This document shows, piece by piece, positions 53,858 to 63,412 of a stretch of DNA of 64,000 nucleotides; the stretch's first letter is position 1, and every line of letters starts with the position of its first letter. The notes under the pieces are model-generated. The model had not been told where the DNA came from, made no database searches, and was given only the letters and a program-made list of their open reading frames with translations. The translations under genes were made by a program, and so were the position numbers. Location: the NCBI RefSeq assembly GCF_034424315.1, contig NZ_CP139972.1, forward strand, positions 5,146,001-5,210,000. The letters run 5' to 3'. The DNA comes from Chitinophaga sancti (GTDB taxonomy: Bacteria > Bacteroidota > Bacteroidia > Chitinophagales > Chitinophagaceae).

Positions 53858-56800
53858 TTAGAATCCAACTCTCACGCCAACTGCATAAGTTTTAGTACCC
53901 GGGTTGTTGAAGTAATCAAAACCAGTCAGGTTAGAGCCGGCACCAGTTAAGCTGGTTTCAGGATCAACACCTTTGTACTTGGTATGTAACCACAGGTTAC
54001 GACCAGTCAGACTCAGTTCTACAGATTTAACCGGGCTTGATTTAGCAAAGCTGTATTTATAACCCAGGTTCAGCTCACGCAGACGAACCCATGATCCATT
54101 TTCAACAGAGTTTTCAACTGCGGAACCAGCTGCATCACCTTTATATATACGGTAGTATTGCTGTGCAGTAACTGTTTTGGTGTTTTCAGTGTATTTACCG
54201 TCAGCACCTAATACCACACCAGGAACTACATAAGTTCTTTCACGATCTGCAGATTCTTTAGTTCTACCCAGATTATTCATCCTGGCATAGGTACCATTCC
54301 AGATCTTACCACCATGTCTTACATCCAGCAGGGCAGACAGGGTAAAGTTTTTGTAAGTGAAAGTAGTTCTTGCACCACCAGTCCAATCCGGGAATGGATT
54401 ACCAAGGTTACCGCTTGCAGCAGCAATAGTAGGCAAACCGGTAGTAGCATTGATTACGACCTGACCCGCATCGTTACGTGCCCATTTAGAACCATACAGC
54501 GCGCCATAAGGCTGACCTACGATAGCATAAGAGCCGATAGAAGCGAAGGCAGATTCAACACTATTTTCAGTAACACCTTCAGCCAGTGCCAATACAGTGT
54601 TCTTGTTCCTTGCGAAGTTTACCTGCACATTCCAGGTGAAGTCTTTCAGCTTCAGCACATCAGCAGATGCTAATACTTCTATACCCTTGTTCTGCATCTT
54701 ACCAGCGTTATCCAGGATGTACTGGAAGCCGGAAGAACCAGCAATTGGTCTGTAAACGAGGATGTCGCTGGAAGTCTTATTGTAATAAGTCAGTTCCACA
54801 TTCACACGGGAGAATAATTTGAAATCCAAACCGAGTTCTTTTTCCACACTTCTTTCTGGTTTCAGACCTTTATTACCCAGCGTGTTGCTCAGGCTCATAC
54901 CGTTCTGACCTTTGAAAGGGAAGGAGTTACCATCGGTAAAACCATCTGCAAAGCTAGGAGTAGTATAAACAGTGTTAGTGGAGTAAACGCTAGGGCTCTT
55001 ACCACCAGCGGCGATAGCAGCACGAACTTTACCGTATGTGATTACATTATTAGCAGGTACGATCTCAGAGAATACCCAGCTACCACTTACTGAAGGATAG
55101 AAGAAGTTATTCTTGGATTGACCGAAAGTAGAAGACCACTCGTTACGACCTGTAGTAGTCAGGAAGAACTGGTTTCTATAACCAAATTCCAGATCATAAT
55201 ACAGTGCAGATGTTCTCTTGATAGTAGTAGAGTTATCAGCGTACAGCGTAGAAGCGTTATTCAGGTTGTAATAATTAGGAATAGACAGCTGAGTACCTTT
55301 TGCATAATCATTCTGACCTTGCTGCTGGAAAATGTTACCACCCAGGTTTGCAGTTACATCGAGTTTATCTGCGAAAGTCTTATGACCACTCAGAATCAAA
55401 TCAGAGTAAAGATCTCTGCTGGTGAAAGTGTTTTCTTCAATCTGACCCAGATAGTCGCTCACAGCGTTTGATCCGATTGCGAAGATCTGTTTGCTGAACT
55501 GAGTATACATATCAACACCTTTACGGTTAGTCAGTGATAACCAGTCAAGGATCTTGAAGGTTGTATTCACGTTACCGTAGAAGCGGTCAGTTTTATCTTT
55601 ATAAGGGTTGTTATACAGACTCCAGTATGGGTTGTCGTATGCATTATAATAGTTCTTGCTGGAACCATCTGCATTTTTGTAGTCAGCGAGGTTCCAGGAG
55701 ATAGGAGCTCTCATCAGTGGGAGCATTACACCTGTGGTATTAGAACCATTCTGCGCTTTTGTACCTTCAGTCAGTACATAAGAAGCAGAAACACCCATTG
55801 TCAGCCTCTCGGAGATTTTAGAGTCCGCGTTGATACGGAAGGTAGTTCTCTGCAGATCAGTAGTCGGAACAATACCGTTCTGGTCTACACGGTTCAAAGA
55901 CAAACGGAAGGAAGTATTCTCATTACCGCCTATTACAGATAAATCATGCGTAAAGTTTGTAGCAGTTTTGAAGAATTCATCCGTGTTATTATAAATTTTT
56001 GCACCGCTTACAGAGCTAACAGCAGGCCCCCAGCTATATGGAGAGCTGTTGCCGGTACCACCTGGATCATATACTGGTGTAGCACCAACAGGACCCTGGC
56101 TATAAATTTTTTGCTCCTCAGGCAGTTTGCTTACTTTATCGAAACCCGCATTGAAACTATAGGTTACTCTGGTAGCACCAGAACGACCTCTTTTAGTAGT
56201 ATAGATGATCGCACCGGAAGCAGCGTTTGCACCATACAGGGCAGCAGCAGCAGGACCTTTCAGTACAGTTACACTGGCGATATCATCAGGGTTGATATCC
56301 AACGCACGGTTAGAGTTATTAACCCCCTGCAGGTTAGAGTTGTAAGGATAGTTTCTTGCAGCAGTAGAGTTTGTGCTGTTATCCATAGGCACACCATCAA
56401 TTACAATCAGTGGCTGGTTGTCCAGGTTGAAAGTAGAGTTACCACGGATGATGATTTTGGTGGAAGCACCCGGAGTACCACCGGAACCAATTACCTGCAC
56501 ACCAGCAGCTTTGGAAGCCAGGGCCTGAATTACGTTGTGTTCGTTAGAGTTAATCAGCTCGTCAGAACCGATTTTCTGAACGCTGTAACCGAGGGATTTC
56601 TTTTCTTTAGATACACCCAATGCGGTTACCACAACCTCGTTTAATTGCTTATTATCAGTACCAAGAGCAACGGAGATATTTGTTGCACCGCCTACGGCTT
56701 TTTCCTGGTTAACATATCCTATGAAGGAGAATAACAACGCATCTTTTGCAGCTGCTTCAATTGCGTAGCTACCATCAGCACCGGTCACAGTACCTTTGGT

Positions 56801-56944
56801 AGTTCCCTTCACTATAACTGACACGCCGGGTAAGGGAGACCCGTCTTTGGTATCAGTTACCTTTCCCGTAATTGTTCGTGTTTGTGCGAACGTGTGTAAC
56901 ACGCTCATGGCCACGAACAGCCATAGGAGTAATCCTTTCTTCAT
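53858..56944 (-). CDS. SusC/RagA-family TonB-linked outer membrane receptor
   Basis: 1028 residues from the ATG at 56944, which gives a normal signal peptide (MKKGLLLWLFVAMSVLHTFAQ) closely matching that of the second SusC. An in-frame ATG at 57007 would place 21 residues before it and is rejected. Domains: a CarbopepD-like segment (ITGKVTDTKDGSPLPGVSVIV), a plug with DDIASVTVLKGPAAAALYGANAASG, and a large barrel ending AVGVRVGF. Forms an importer with the SusD downstream. Confidence 0.96.
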   Translation of the reverse strand: MKKGLLLWLFVAMSVLHTFAQTRTITGKVTDTKDGSPLPGVSVIVKGTTKGTVTGADGSYAIEAAAKDALLFSFIGYVNQEKAVGGATNISVALGTDNKQLNEVVVTALGVSKEKKSLGYSVQKIGSDELINSNEHNVIQALASKAAGVQVIGSGGTPGASTKIIIRGNSTFNLDNQPLIVIDGVPMDNSTNSTAARNYPYNSNLQGVNNSNRALDINPDDIASVTVLKGPAAAALYGANAASGAIIYTTKRGRSGATRVTYSFNAGFDKVSKLPEEQKIYSQGPVGATPVYDPGGTGNSSPYSWGPAVSSVSGAKIYNNTDEFFKTATNFTHDLSVIGGNENTSFRLSLNRVDQNGIVPTTDLQRTTFRINADSKISERLTMGVSASYVLTEGTKAQNGSNTTGVMLPLMRAPISWNLADYKNADGSSKNYYNAYDNPYWSLYNNPYKDKTDRFYGNVNTTFKILDWLSLTNRKGVDMYTQFSKQIFAIGSNAVSDYLGQIEENTFTSRDLYSDLILSGHKTFADKLDVTANLGGNIFQQQGQNDYAKGTQLSIPNYYNLNNASTLYADNSTTIKRTSALYYDLEFGYRNQFFLTTTGRNEWSSTFGQSKNNFFYPSVSGSWVFSEIVPANNVITYGKVRAAIAAGGKSPSVYSTNTVYTTPSFADGFTDGNSFPFKGQNGMSLSNTLGNKGLKPERSVEKELGLDFKLFSRVNVELTYYNKTSSDILVYRPIAGSSGFQYILDNAGKMQNKGIEVLASADVLKLKDFTWNVQVNFARNKNTVLALAEGVTENSVESAFASIGSYAIVGQPYGALYGSKWARNDAGQVVINATTGLPTIAAASGNLGNPFPDWTGGARTTFTYKNFTLSALLDVRHGGKIWNGTYARMNNLGRTKESADRERTYVVPGVVLGADGKYTENTKTVTAQQYYRIYKGDAAGSAVENSVENGSWVRLRELNLGYKYSFAKSSPVKSVELSLTGRNLWLHTKYKGVDPETSLTGAGSNLTGFDYFNNPGTKTYAVGVRVGF

Positions 56945-57635
56945 AAAAGATAATTGATTTGATAAAATGAACTTGTTAACAATTATATCAGTATTCCTCA
57001 TAAGCAATATTCAATAGAAAAAAAGCAAAACCTCTCCCACGCCATTTACAGCGTATAACAAAGCAGTATTAACTCATAAGCAAGCAGGTAATTCCCTTGT
57101 TCATTTTAACATCTTCACAATCGTTCCCCCGTTACTGTCAATGCTGTCTAAATAAAATACAAGCGACCCCTAATTCAGTGTAACGTCAATAATAATAAAC
57201 TCTTTGTTAGATTATCTATAAGCAAAACCAATAAAATAACCCATACACCACATGTTGACATGTAATATATCGGGGCACCAAAATTCAGTTCTCAAGTTTT
57301 TGTTCAGTAAGCACTTCGCGAGATAATGTTGGGTTGTATGCACAATACATTTTCGTCTCAGCAGCTACTTTTCACCACGTTTTTTGATTCTGGCTTAGAT
57401 TTCTGTTGTTGTAAATGTTACTTTATTATTATTATTAACGGTCGGCAAGATCGTTAATAAAATGTTAAAACATACATACAATTTTCATGTTATCACAAAG
57501 AGATTTGTCATGAAAATGTAAGAATATACTATTATAGGGGGTTTAATGGTACTACTAGTGTAAGTTAAGTCTTAAAAGATTGTCAAAATAATGTTTGAAA
57601 ACCTTAACAACTTATCTTGATTATTGTCATATTAT
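56945..57635. other. Long AT-rich upstream region of the SusCD operon
   Basis: About 690 bp without a credible ORF on either strand. It lies between the transposase-derived gene's terminator and susC. No exact TAnnTTTG box was found in the minus orientation close to the start, and no ECF-type element could be named. Likely carries the susC promoter and a long leader. Confidence 0.4.
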
Positions 57636-57675
57636 AAAAAAAATAATAAAGGCAAGCGATAAGACTATCGCCTGC
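57636..57675 (-). terminator. Terminator after the transposase-derived gene
   Basis: On the minus strand a 10-bp stem (one G-U pair, 4-nt loop; + strand 57652-57675) is followed by CTTTATTATTTTTTTTA. Located 169 nt after the gene's stop. Confidence 0.7.
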
Positions 57676-57843
57676 GCGCTCATCAACCAAAATCTAAATC
57701 CGGGTTAAACCAGATTTAAATAAAAATGTACGTTCTGATAATAGTTGAAAGGGAAAAACTGATTAGCATTCCACATATGCACCCCCCAACCGGCCCTCAA
57801 ATAAAGGCTGGCATCGCTCCTCCCCGGAATTTTTGCTGTCTTT

Positions 57844-58533
57844 TCAGGACAGACTTAGCGGCTGTGTCTTTAACAGTTCCAACAGCGTTTCATAGATATC
57901 CTCATTCCTGTTGTTGTACCGGAATTCACATTCCTTCAGGTGGAGATATACCGTGCTGCGGTTAAGACCCTTGAATTTGGCCAGGCGATGCTTGGTGAGC
58001 CCCCAGAATGCATCTACATCATCGGAGCCATTACTGGTTCCTTCATTTTCCAGATTGTAAAGCCTGTATTGTCCCAGATCAGCTACGTTACTGAACCGCC
58101 TGATCTTGTCAGCTGCACTCTGGGTTTCCAATATGGATCGGTTACTCCTGACTACAGAATGAATCATAGAACGGCTTACATCGGGCAAAATCTCAGTGTG
58201 CAGACGATCAGATGCACGGTAAATACCAAAGACGACGGGTTTGATATTCCTGCTTACACCTGTTTTTACGGGAAGTGGGGAGTCGGAGTCTTGAGTGGCT
58301 GGGACTGCTTTCCGTTCATTAGTAGTTGAACGTAAGGGGTCGGTTGGCAATAAAGATTCACAATGCCGGGCTATCTGTTGTCTGATTTTCTTAAGATAAC
58401 TGTTAACAGTGACCCGGCTTACTCCACTTATGCTGGCAATCTGAGTAGCCGTGAGATCCTCGGCAAATAGCCGTAGTATCTCCTTAAATTTACGCTCAGA
58501 TAAATGAGCGCCCTTTAAGTATTTGTTTTTCAT
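57844..58533 (-). CDS. Transposase-derived protein, IS1595/IS1016-like, catalytic residues lost
   Basis: 229 residues, full length for an IS1595-group transposase. The N-terminal helix-turn-helix (FAEDLTATQIASISGVSRVTVNSYL) and the C-terminal end (DAFWGLTKHRLAKFKGL, YLHLKECEFRYNNRNEDIY) match the family clearly. The catalytic triad does not. The first Asp motif (usually DESYFG) reads TNERKAV, the second (usually xxDxxxxY) lies in LETQSAADK, and the third (usually IENFW) reads VDAFW. The frame is open from end to end. No terminal inverted repeats were recognised. Probably a domesticated DNA-binding protein or a recently dead element. It lies upstream of, and co-directional with, a SusCD operon. 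Confidence 0.8.
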   Translation of the reverse strand: MKNKYLKGAHLSERKFKEILRLFAEDLTATQIASISGVSRVTVNSYLKKIRQQIARHCESLLPTDPLRSTTNERKAVPATQDSDSPLPVKTGVSRNIKPVVFGIYRASDRLHTEILPDVSRSMIHSVVRSNRSILETQSAADKIRRFSNVADLGQYRLYNLENEGTSNGSDDVDAFWGLTKHRLAKFKGLNRSTVYLHLKECEFRYNNRNEDIYETLLELLKTQPLSLS

Positions 58534-58654
58534 GAACTAAAAGTGGTTAGAATGGCATCATAAACCTCTCATTTTTTAATGGGTATAATACACCCTTTTA
58601 TACAAACGGCTAAAAGGGGGGGATGAGTGCCCTGTACTAGATTATTTGAAACTA

Positions 58655-58690
58655 AAAAGCTCAATGCCAGTGTACTGGCATTGAGCTTTT
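58655..58690 (-). terminator. Terminator after the MMPL transporter gene
   Basis: 17-bp perfect arms (58655-58671 and 58674-58690) around a 2-nt centre, A/T-rich ends; 26 nt past the MMPL stop. Confidence 0.85.
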
Positions 58691-58715
58691 AGCTATTTTG
58701 GATATTTTTTCGGGT

Positions 58716-61145
58716 TTATTTGTTGCCTTCTTCCCGGTCTTTTAATCCCAGTTTTGACATCTCTACATCTTCTTCATCATCCAGTGTATTCCACAACTGT
58801 TTCTTCTGTGCTTTTTTAATCAGCCCCTTCTCCATCCATAACAACAAAGCAGGCAAAATTGTTAAGTTCGTAATCATCGCCAGCATCAATGTCAGCGATG
58901 TGAGCCAACCCAGCGCTTTAGTACCCCCAAACTGAGAGAACGCAAAGATCATGAAACCTGCAAAAAGGATCAGGGAGGTATATACTATACTCAAACCTGT
59001 TTCATGAATCGTCTGTTTTACTGTTGCAGAAATATCCAGGTTATGATGCGGCAACTCCTGTTTGAAGTTCACCAGGAAACGGATCGTTACATCTATCGCA
59101 ATACCTAATGCAACACTAAATACCAGTACTGTAGATGGCTTGAGTGGTACACCAGCCCAGCCCATCACACCTGCTGTCAGCGCCAGCGGAATGATATTCG
59201 GGATCAGTGATATGATCAGCATCTTGAATGAACGGAACAAATACAACATACAGAAGATGATCAGGATAAAAGCAAGCAGAATACTTTCCATCAATCCATC
59301 GATGATGAAACGGCTGCCTTCCAGGAAGATCACTGTACTGCCTGTATATTTTACGTCATAATGTGCTGTATCGAATATTTCATTCACCTTCGGTTTCAAT
59401 GAATCCAGGAGAATCGGTAAACGACGGGAACCTACGTCAGCCATATTCACACTTACTCTCGCTACCTGACGGGTGCTATCCATAAAGTTTGATACAAGCT
59501 TGGTAAACATCGCTGCTTCCTTGCTCGTATTACCCGTGTTCTTCATACGCAGATAAGGTGCCAGGAAACCAATATCAAATGAATTTGGCACCGCATAGTT
59601 TGTGCTGTCTCCATTGTAATAAGCCTGCTTTGCAAACTTAATACCCTGCACTACTGACAGTGGTTGTGCAAAATCCTGTTGTACTGCAAACAACTTAGAT
59701 AACTGATCCAGTTTATCCAGGGTTTGCAGGTTGATTACACCATTCTTTTTCTTTGTATCTACCGCAATTTCCAGCGGCATTATACCTTTGAAATTATGCT
59801 CAAAGAATTTCAGATCCAGGTATAACCTGTCTTCCTTCGGAACATCATCCAGCATAAAGCCTTCTGACTTCAAACGAAGCATGCCCGTAACAGCTACAAT
59901 TATCATTATTGCTGTACCGATATATACTATTGGTCTGTACTTAAATACCAATGCATTCAGCCCATCGAGGAACGCGCGGAAGAAGCGGTTGTTCATGTAG
60001 CTGGTATGCTGCATCTTTGGTGCCGGCAGATAGCTAAGTACAGCAGGCAGGAAGATAAAGGAGATCAAAAAGATCAGCATGATATTCAGACCTGCTACGA
60101 TACCAAACTCTTTCAACAAAGAACTCTTGGTAAAGCAGAATACACCGAAACCAATGGCTGCTGTCAGGTTTGTGAACAAGGTCACAATACCCATACGCTG
60201 AATCATGTGCACCAGTGCCCTGGTCTTGTTCTGATCCTTCGCGTATTCTGTATGATATTTATTGAGGAAGTATACACAGTTCGGTATCCCTATCACCACT
60301 ATTAATGGCGGAATCAGGGCTGTGAGCAACGTAATCTTGTATCCTAACAATACGATGGTAGCTACTGACCAAACCACACCCATTGCTACAACCACCATAG
60401 ACATGAGCACTGAGCCCAGGGAGCGGAAGAACACGAAGAGGATTAATGCTGTCAACACAAATGACAACACGAGGAACATCTTCATTTCATTAGCCACCAT
60501 CACTGCCATGATTGTACGGATCAGTGGCAAACCACTCATGCGTACCTGCGTATGATGTTTTGCACCGAAATCATCACCAAGTTTCATGATGTCGTTCACG
60601 ACCTTGGTACGACCCTTTGTTGCCATCACCTGCTTGTTCACACTGATCATCATGAGATAAGCGTGTGTATCAGGATTGTACAACAGCCCTTTATAAAAAG
60701 GCAGGTTCTGAAATACATTGCTCAGGCTATCCAGCACCACCTGATTTTTGATATCACCTTTGAATAAAGGCTGTGCTGCCAGTTTGCGGGTACTGTCATT
60801 TTTCAACAGATTGATGGCAACAGGAACACTCAATACATTCTCTACGTATTGAACTTTCTTGAGGTCATTGTTGAGCTGTACGTAATCATTGAAAAATCCG
60901 ACATTAAAGAAGCTGTCAGATTGAACACCCAATACAACCATGTTTCCATCCTGACCAAAAAGCTTTGTGAACTCCAGGTATTCCTGGTACTTCGGATTGT
61001 CAGTAGGAATGGCTTTGTTGGACTCATAAGATAATTGAACCTTGCTGGCGAAATATCCCATTACTGCGGTAGCTGCTAATAATGCTATCAGCAGTGGGAG
61101 CCTGAATTTTAGTACGAAACCCGCTAAGCGTTGCCACATAAGCAT
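58716..61145 (-). CDS. MMPL/RND-superfamily membrane transporter
   Basis: 809 residues, a duplicated six-helix plan with two periplasmic loops. First MMPL core: IMAVMVANEMKMFLVLSFVL, GYKITLLTALIPPLIVVIGIPNCVYFLNKYH. Second core: PSTVLVFSVALGIAIDVTIRFLVNFK, ALGWLTSLTLMLAMITNLTILPALLL. The C-terminal tail is charged and cytoplasmic. Such 'hydrophobe/amphiphile exporter' proteins move lipids or hopanoids in some bacteria; the substrate here is unknown. No membrane fusion protein is nearby. Confidence 0.9.
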   Translation of the reverse strand: MLMWQRLAGFVLKFRLPLLIALLAATAVMGYFASKVQLSYESNKAIPTDNPKYQEYLEFTKLFGQDGNMVVLGVQSDSFFNVGFFNDYVQLNNDLKKVQYVENVLSVPVAINLLKNDSTRKLAAQPLFKGDIKNQVVLDSLSNVFQNLPFYKGLLYNPDTHAYLMMISVNKQVMATKGRTKVVNDIMKLGDDFGAKHHTQVRMSGLPLIRTIMAVMVANEMKMFLVLSFVLTALILFVFFRSLGSVLMSMVVVAMGVVWSVATIVLLGYKITLLTALIPPLIVVIGIPNCVYFLNKYHTEYAKDQNKTRALVHMIQRMGIVTLFTNLTAAIGFGVFCFTKSSLLKEFGIVAGLNIMLIFLISFIFLPAVLSYLPAPKMQHTSYMNNRFFRAFLDGLNALVFKYRPIVYIGTAIMIIVAVTGMLRLKSEGFMLDDVPKEDRLYLDLKFFEHNFKGIMPLEIAVDTKKKNGVINLQTLDKLDQLSKLFAVQQDFAQPLSVVQGIKFAKQAYYNGDSTNYAVPNSFDIGFLAPYLRMKNTGNTSKEAAMFTKLVSNFMDSTRQVARVSVNMADVGSRRLPILLDSLKPKVNEIFDTAHYDVKYTGSTVIFLEGSRFIIDGLMESILLAFILIIFCMLYLFRSFKMLIISLIPNIIPLALTAGVMGWAGVPLKPSTVLVFSVALGIAIDVTIRFLVNFKQELPHHNLDISATVKQTIHETGLSIVYTSLILFAGFMIFAFSQFGGTKALGWLTSLTLMLAMITNLTILPALLLWMEKGLIKKAQKKQLWNTLDDEEDVEMSKLGLKDREEGNK

Positions 61146-61216
61146 CGTTGAATTTAGGTCGTAAAGGTAATCAAAGTTGTCTAAAAAAATGGGCGACTCA
61201 ACCTATATCACAGTAA

Positions 61217-61249
61217 TTGTCATAAAGTAACAACATATAACTATTTTTG
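61217..61249 (+). promoter_or_regulatory. Promoter of porZ, adjacent to the start codon
   Basis: TTG at 61217-61219 and TATTTTTG at 61242-61249 (exact TAnnTTTG), 22 nt apart. The ATG follows only 4 nt after the -7 box, so the mRNA would be leaderless. Confidence 0.55.
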
Positions 61250-61253
61250 ATGC

Positions 61254-63395
61254 ATGTACCGGTTCCTGCTTTCCCTATGTCTTTTCTGCCTCGGTTCGCT
61301 GTTATTACCAGCACAAACCCTTATCGGACAATGGCAGTCATGGCTGCCATCGCTGCCCGCTATCGCTGTTGCCCAACAGGGAGACAAGGTATATTGTGCA
61401 ACCAGTTCCGGCTTGTTTTCCGTGACCACAGGCACAGAACAGGACATCACCCGATACAGTAAAGTCAACGGTCTTCATGATATTGGCATTAGTGCCATCA
61501 GCAGTAATGCAAATGGTGTGCTAATTGCCTATCGCAACAGCAACCTCGATTTTCTAAGTGGCAATAATAGCTATAACCTGCCCGACCTCTTTAGAAAACA
61601 AACTGCTGAGGATAAAACCATCTTTCGCATCTATGCCGGAGGTACTAACGCCTATCTCTGTACCGGACTGGGAGTTGTAGTGGTGAATACCCTGGTACCT
61701 GAAATCGCTGCAACCTACGCGCTTGGCCCGGTATATGGTTTTACGGTTCTGAACAATCAGCTGTATGCCGCCACCACAAAGGGCGTGCAGACTTCGCCAA
61801 TGACCGGTAGTAATCCTGCTGATTACAGGAACTGGTCGCCGGCAGGACAACTGAATGATACAGTATCCGATATTGTCAGCTTTAACGGACAATTGATCTG
61901 CATGCAGGGTGCGAACTTATATGTGCTGCAAAATAATGCCTGGATGCCTTACTATTCCGGCGCTTCCAACATCGCTGCACAAGGTGACTACCTATGCGTT
62001 TCTAATGATACCAGTATCGTTTTTATTGGGAAAGACGGGAGTGTAAGCGCCCCCGTTAAGAATGCCTTATTAAAGACGATCCGTCAAACAACAGGAGATA
62101 ACCAATATACATGGGTAGCCGACTCCCTCTCCGGCCTGCTGCAATATAATGGGCAGCAGTTTTCTACCATCAGCCTGAATGGCCCGGCCAGCATACTGAG
62201 GGGGCAGTTGCTTTTTACTAATAATACGCTGTATGCCCCTGCGGGTGGGGTGTCTGATAGCTGGACTGCCAACAATAATACGGGGAATTATTACACCTAT
62301 ACGAATGGCGACTGGCAACGTTATGCAGATAGCCTGCACCACGACATAATGGTGATGGCACCTGATCCTGCCGGCAATGGTATGTATGCAGGTTCCTTTG
62401 GTGGCGGACTTATACATATAGCCAGCGATGGTACCCGTACCTATGATCTGCAAAACCAGAAAATAAGCGGGTTGACCACCGATGCCTCCGGCAATCTCTG
62501 GATAGCCGTTTATGGTGCTACCTATAACCTGGTGTGTAAAAAGCCGGATGGTACTTACCTCACTTTTCGCAGTAGCTATGCGCAAAGCGGCAATGCCATC
62601 AGCCAGCTGATTGCTGATGATGCCGGGCAAATATGGATCGTATCTCCCCAAAGCAATGGTGTTTTTGTATTTAACACATTAGGCAACCAATGGACGCAAT
62701 ACCGGCAGGGGAGCGGACAGGGCAACCTCCCATCCAACGATGTATACTGTATGGCAAAAGATAAGAATGGTAGTTTCTGGGTAGGCACGGGAACCGGTAT
62801 CGGTATCATTCCCTGCAATACCTGTGATGCTGTATGGCCTGTTATCCAGCAGGACAATTTTGCCGGCTATCTATTCCAGGATGAACAGGTAACCGCTATT
62901 GCTGTAGATGGGGCTAACCGCAAATGGGTCGGCACACATAAGGGGGTATGGCTTGTGAGTGATGATGGTACCGGCATTGTTGAGAACTTTACGACCGATA
63001 ACAGCCCTTTGCCTGGCAACCGGATCTATAGCATATGCATCGATCCGAATACCGGAGAGGTATATTTTGCAACCGATCAGGGTCTGATGTCCTACAGAGG
63101 TACTGCAACGGAGGGGAAAACGATGAGCAAGGATTCTGTGCTGGTATTTCCTAATCCTGTCAGTCATAATTATAGTGGAAATATAGCCATCAGTGGCCTG
63201 GCGGAGAATACCCTGGTAAAGATTACCGACTTAAGCGGCCGGGTGGTATTACAAACGAGGACCAAAGGTGGACTTGCACTATGGAATGGCTTAGATTATA
63301 CAGGTCACCGGCCTCAGACCGGGGTATACCTCGTGTTTGCTTCTAATGCTACTCTGGGTGAACATCTTGTAACAAAAATAGTGTTTATTAATTAG
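61254..63395 (+). CDS. porZ: Type IX secretion protein PorZ
   Basis: 713 residues. Signal peptide (ending LLPAQ). The N-terminal PorZ signature is clear: GQWQSWLPSLPAIAVAQQGDKVY, SKVNGLHDIGISAIS, NSNLDFLSG and NLPDLFRK. Two seven-bladed propellers resembling two-component regulator propellers follow (DASGNLWIAVYG, DKNGSFWVGTGTGIG, DGANRKWVGTHKGVW). The C-terminal T9SS type A sorting domain is at about 630-713 (VFPNPVSHN to GVYLVFA). PorZ is the surface component that delivers anionic LPS to the T9SS sortase. recO starts 17 bp after its stop. Confidence 0.92.
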   Translation: MYRFLLSLCLFCLGSLLLPAQTLIGQWQSWLPSLPAIAVAQQGDKVYCATSSGLFSVTTGTEQDITRYSKVNGLHDIGISAISSNANGVLIAYRNSNLDFLSGNNSYNLPDLFRKQTAEDKTIFRIYAGGTNAYLCTGLGVVVVNTLVPEIAATYALGPVYGFTVLNNQLYAATTKGVQTSPMTGSNPADYRNWSPAGQLNDTVSDIVSFNGQLICMQGANLYVLQNNAWMPYYSGASNIAAQGDYLCVSNDTSIVFIGKDGSVSAPVKNALLKTIRQTTGDNQYTWVADSLSGLLQYNGQQFSTISLNGPASILRGQLLFTNNTLYAPAGGVSDSWTANNNTGNYYTYTNGDWQRYADSLHHDIMVMAPDPAGNGMYAGSFGGGLIHIASDGTRTYDLQNQKISGLTTDASGNLWIAVYGATYNLVCKKPDGTYLTFRSSYAQSGNAISQLIADDAGQIWIVSPQSNGVFVFNTLGNQWTQYRQGSGQGNLPSNDVYCMAKDKNGSFWVGTGTGIGIIPCNTCDAVWPVIQQDNFAGYLFQDEQVTAIAVDGANRKWVGTHKGVWLVSDDGTGIVENFTTDNSPLPGNRIYSICIDPNTGEVYFATDQGLMSYRGTATEGKTMSKDSVLVFPNPVSHNYSGNIAISGLAENTLVKITDLSGRVVLQTRTKGGLALWNGLDYTGHRPQTGVYLVFASNATLGEHLVTKIVFIN

Positions 63396-63397
63396 CC

Positions 63398-63405
63398 TAT
63401 TTTTG
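63398..63405 (+). promoter_or_regulatory. -7 promoter box of recO, adjacent to the start codon
   Basis: TATTTTTG followed by C, an exact TAnnTTTG match directly after the porZ stop, 7 nt before the recO ATG. recO may therefore be transcribed separately from porZ. Confidence 0.5.
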
Positions 63406-63412
63406 CAGTGCA

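Noticed and set aside
53858..57007. Longer susC start with 21 residues before the signal peptide
   Set aside because: The ATG at 56944 gives a clean signal peptide like that of the second SusC; the longer form would bury it.
57726..57965. A 79-codon plus-strand ORF at the end of the transposase-derived gene
   Set aside because: No signal, no similarity to a known family, and half of it overlaps the antisense of a better-supported gene.
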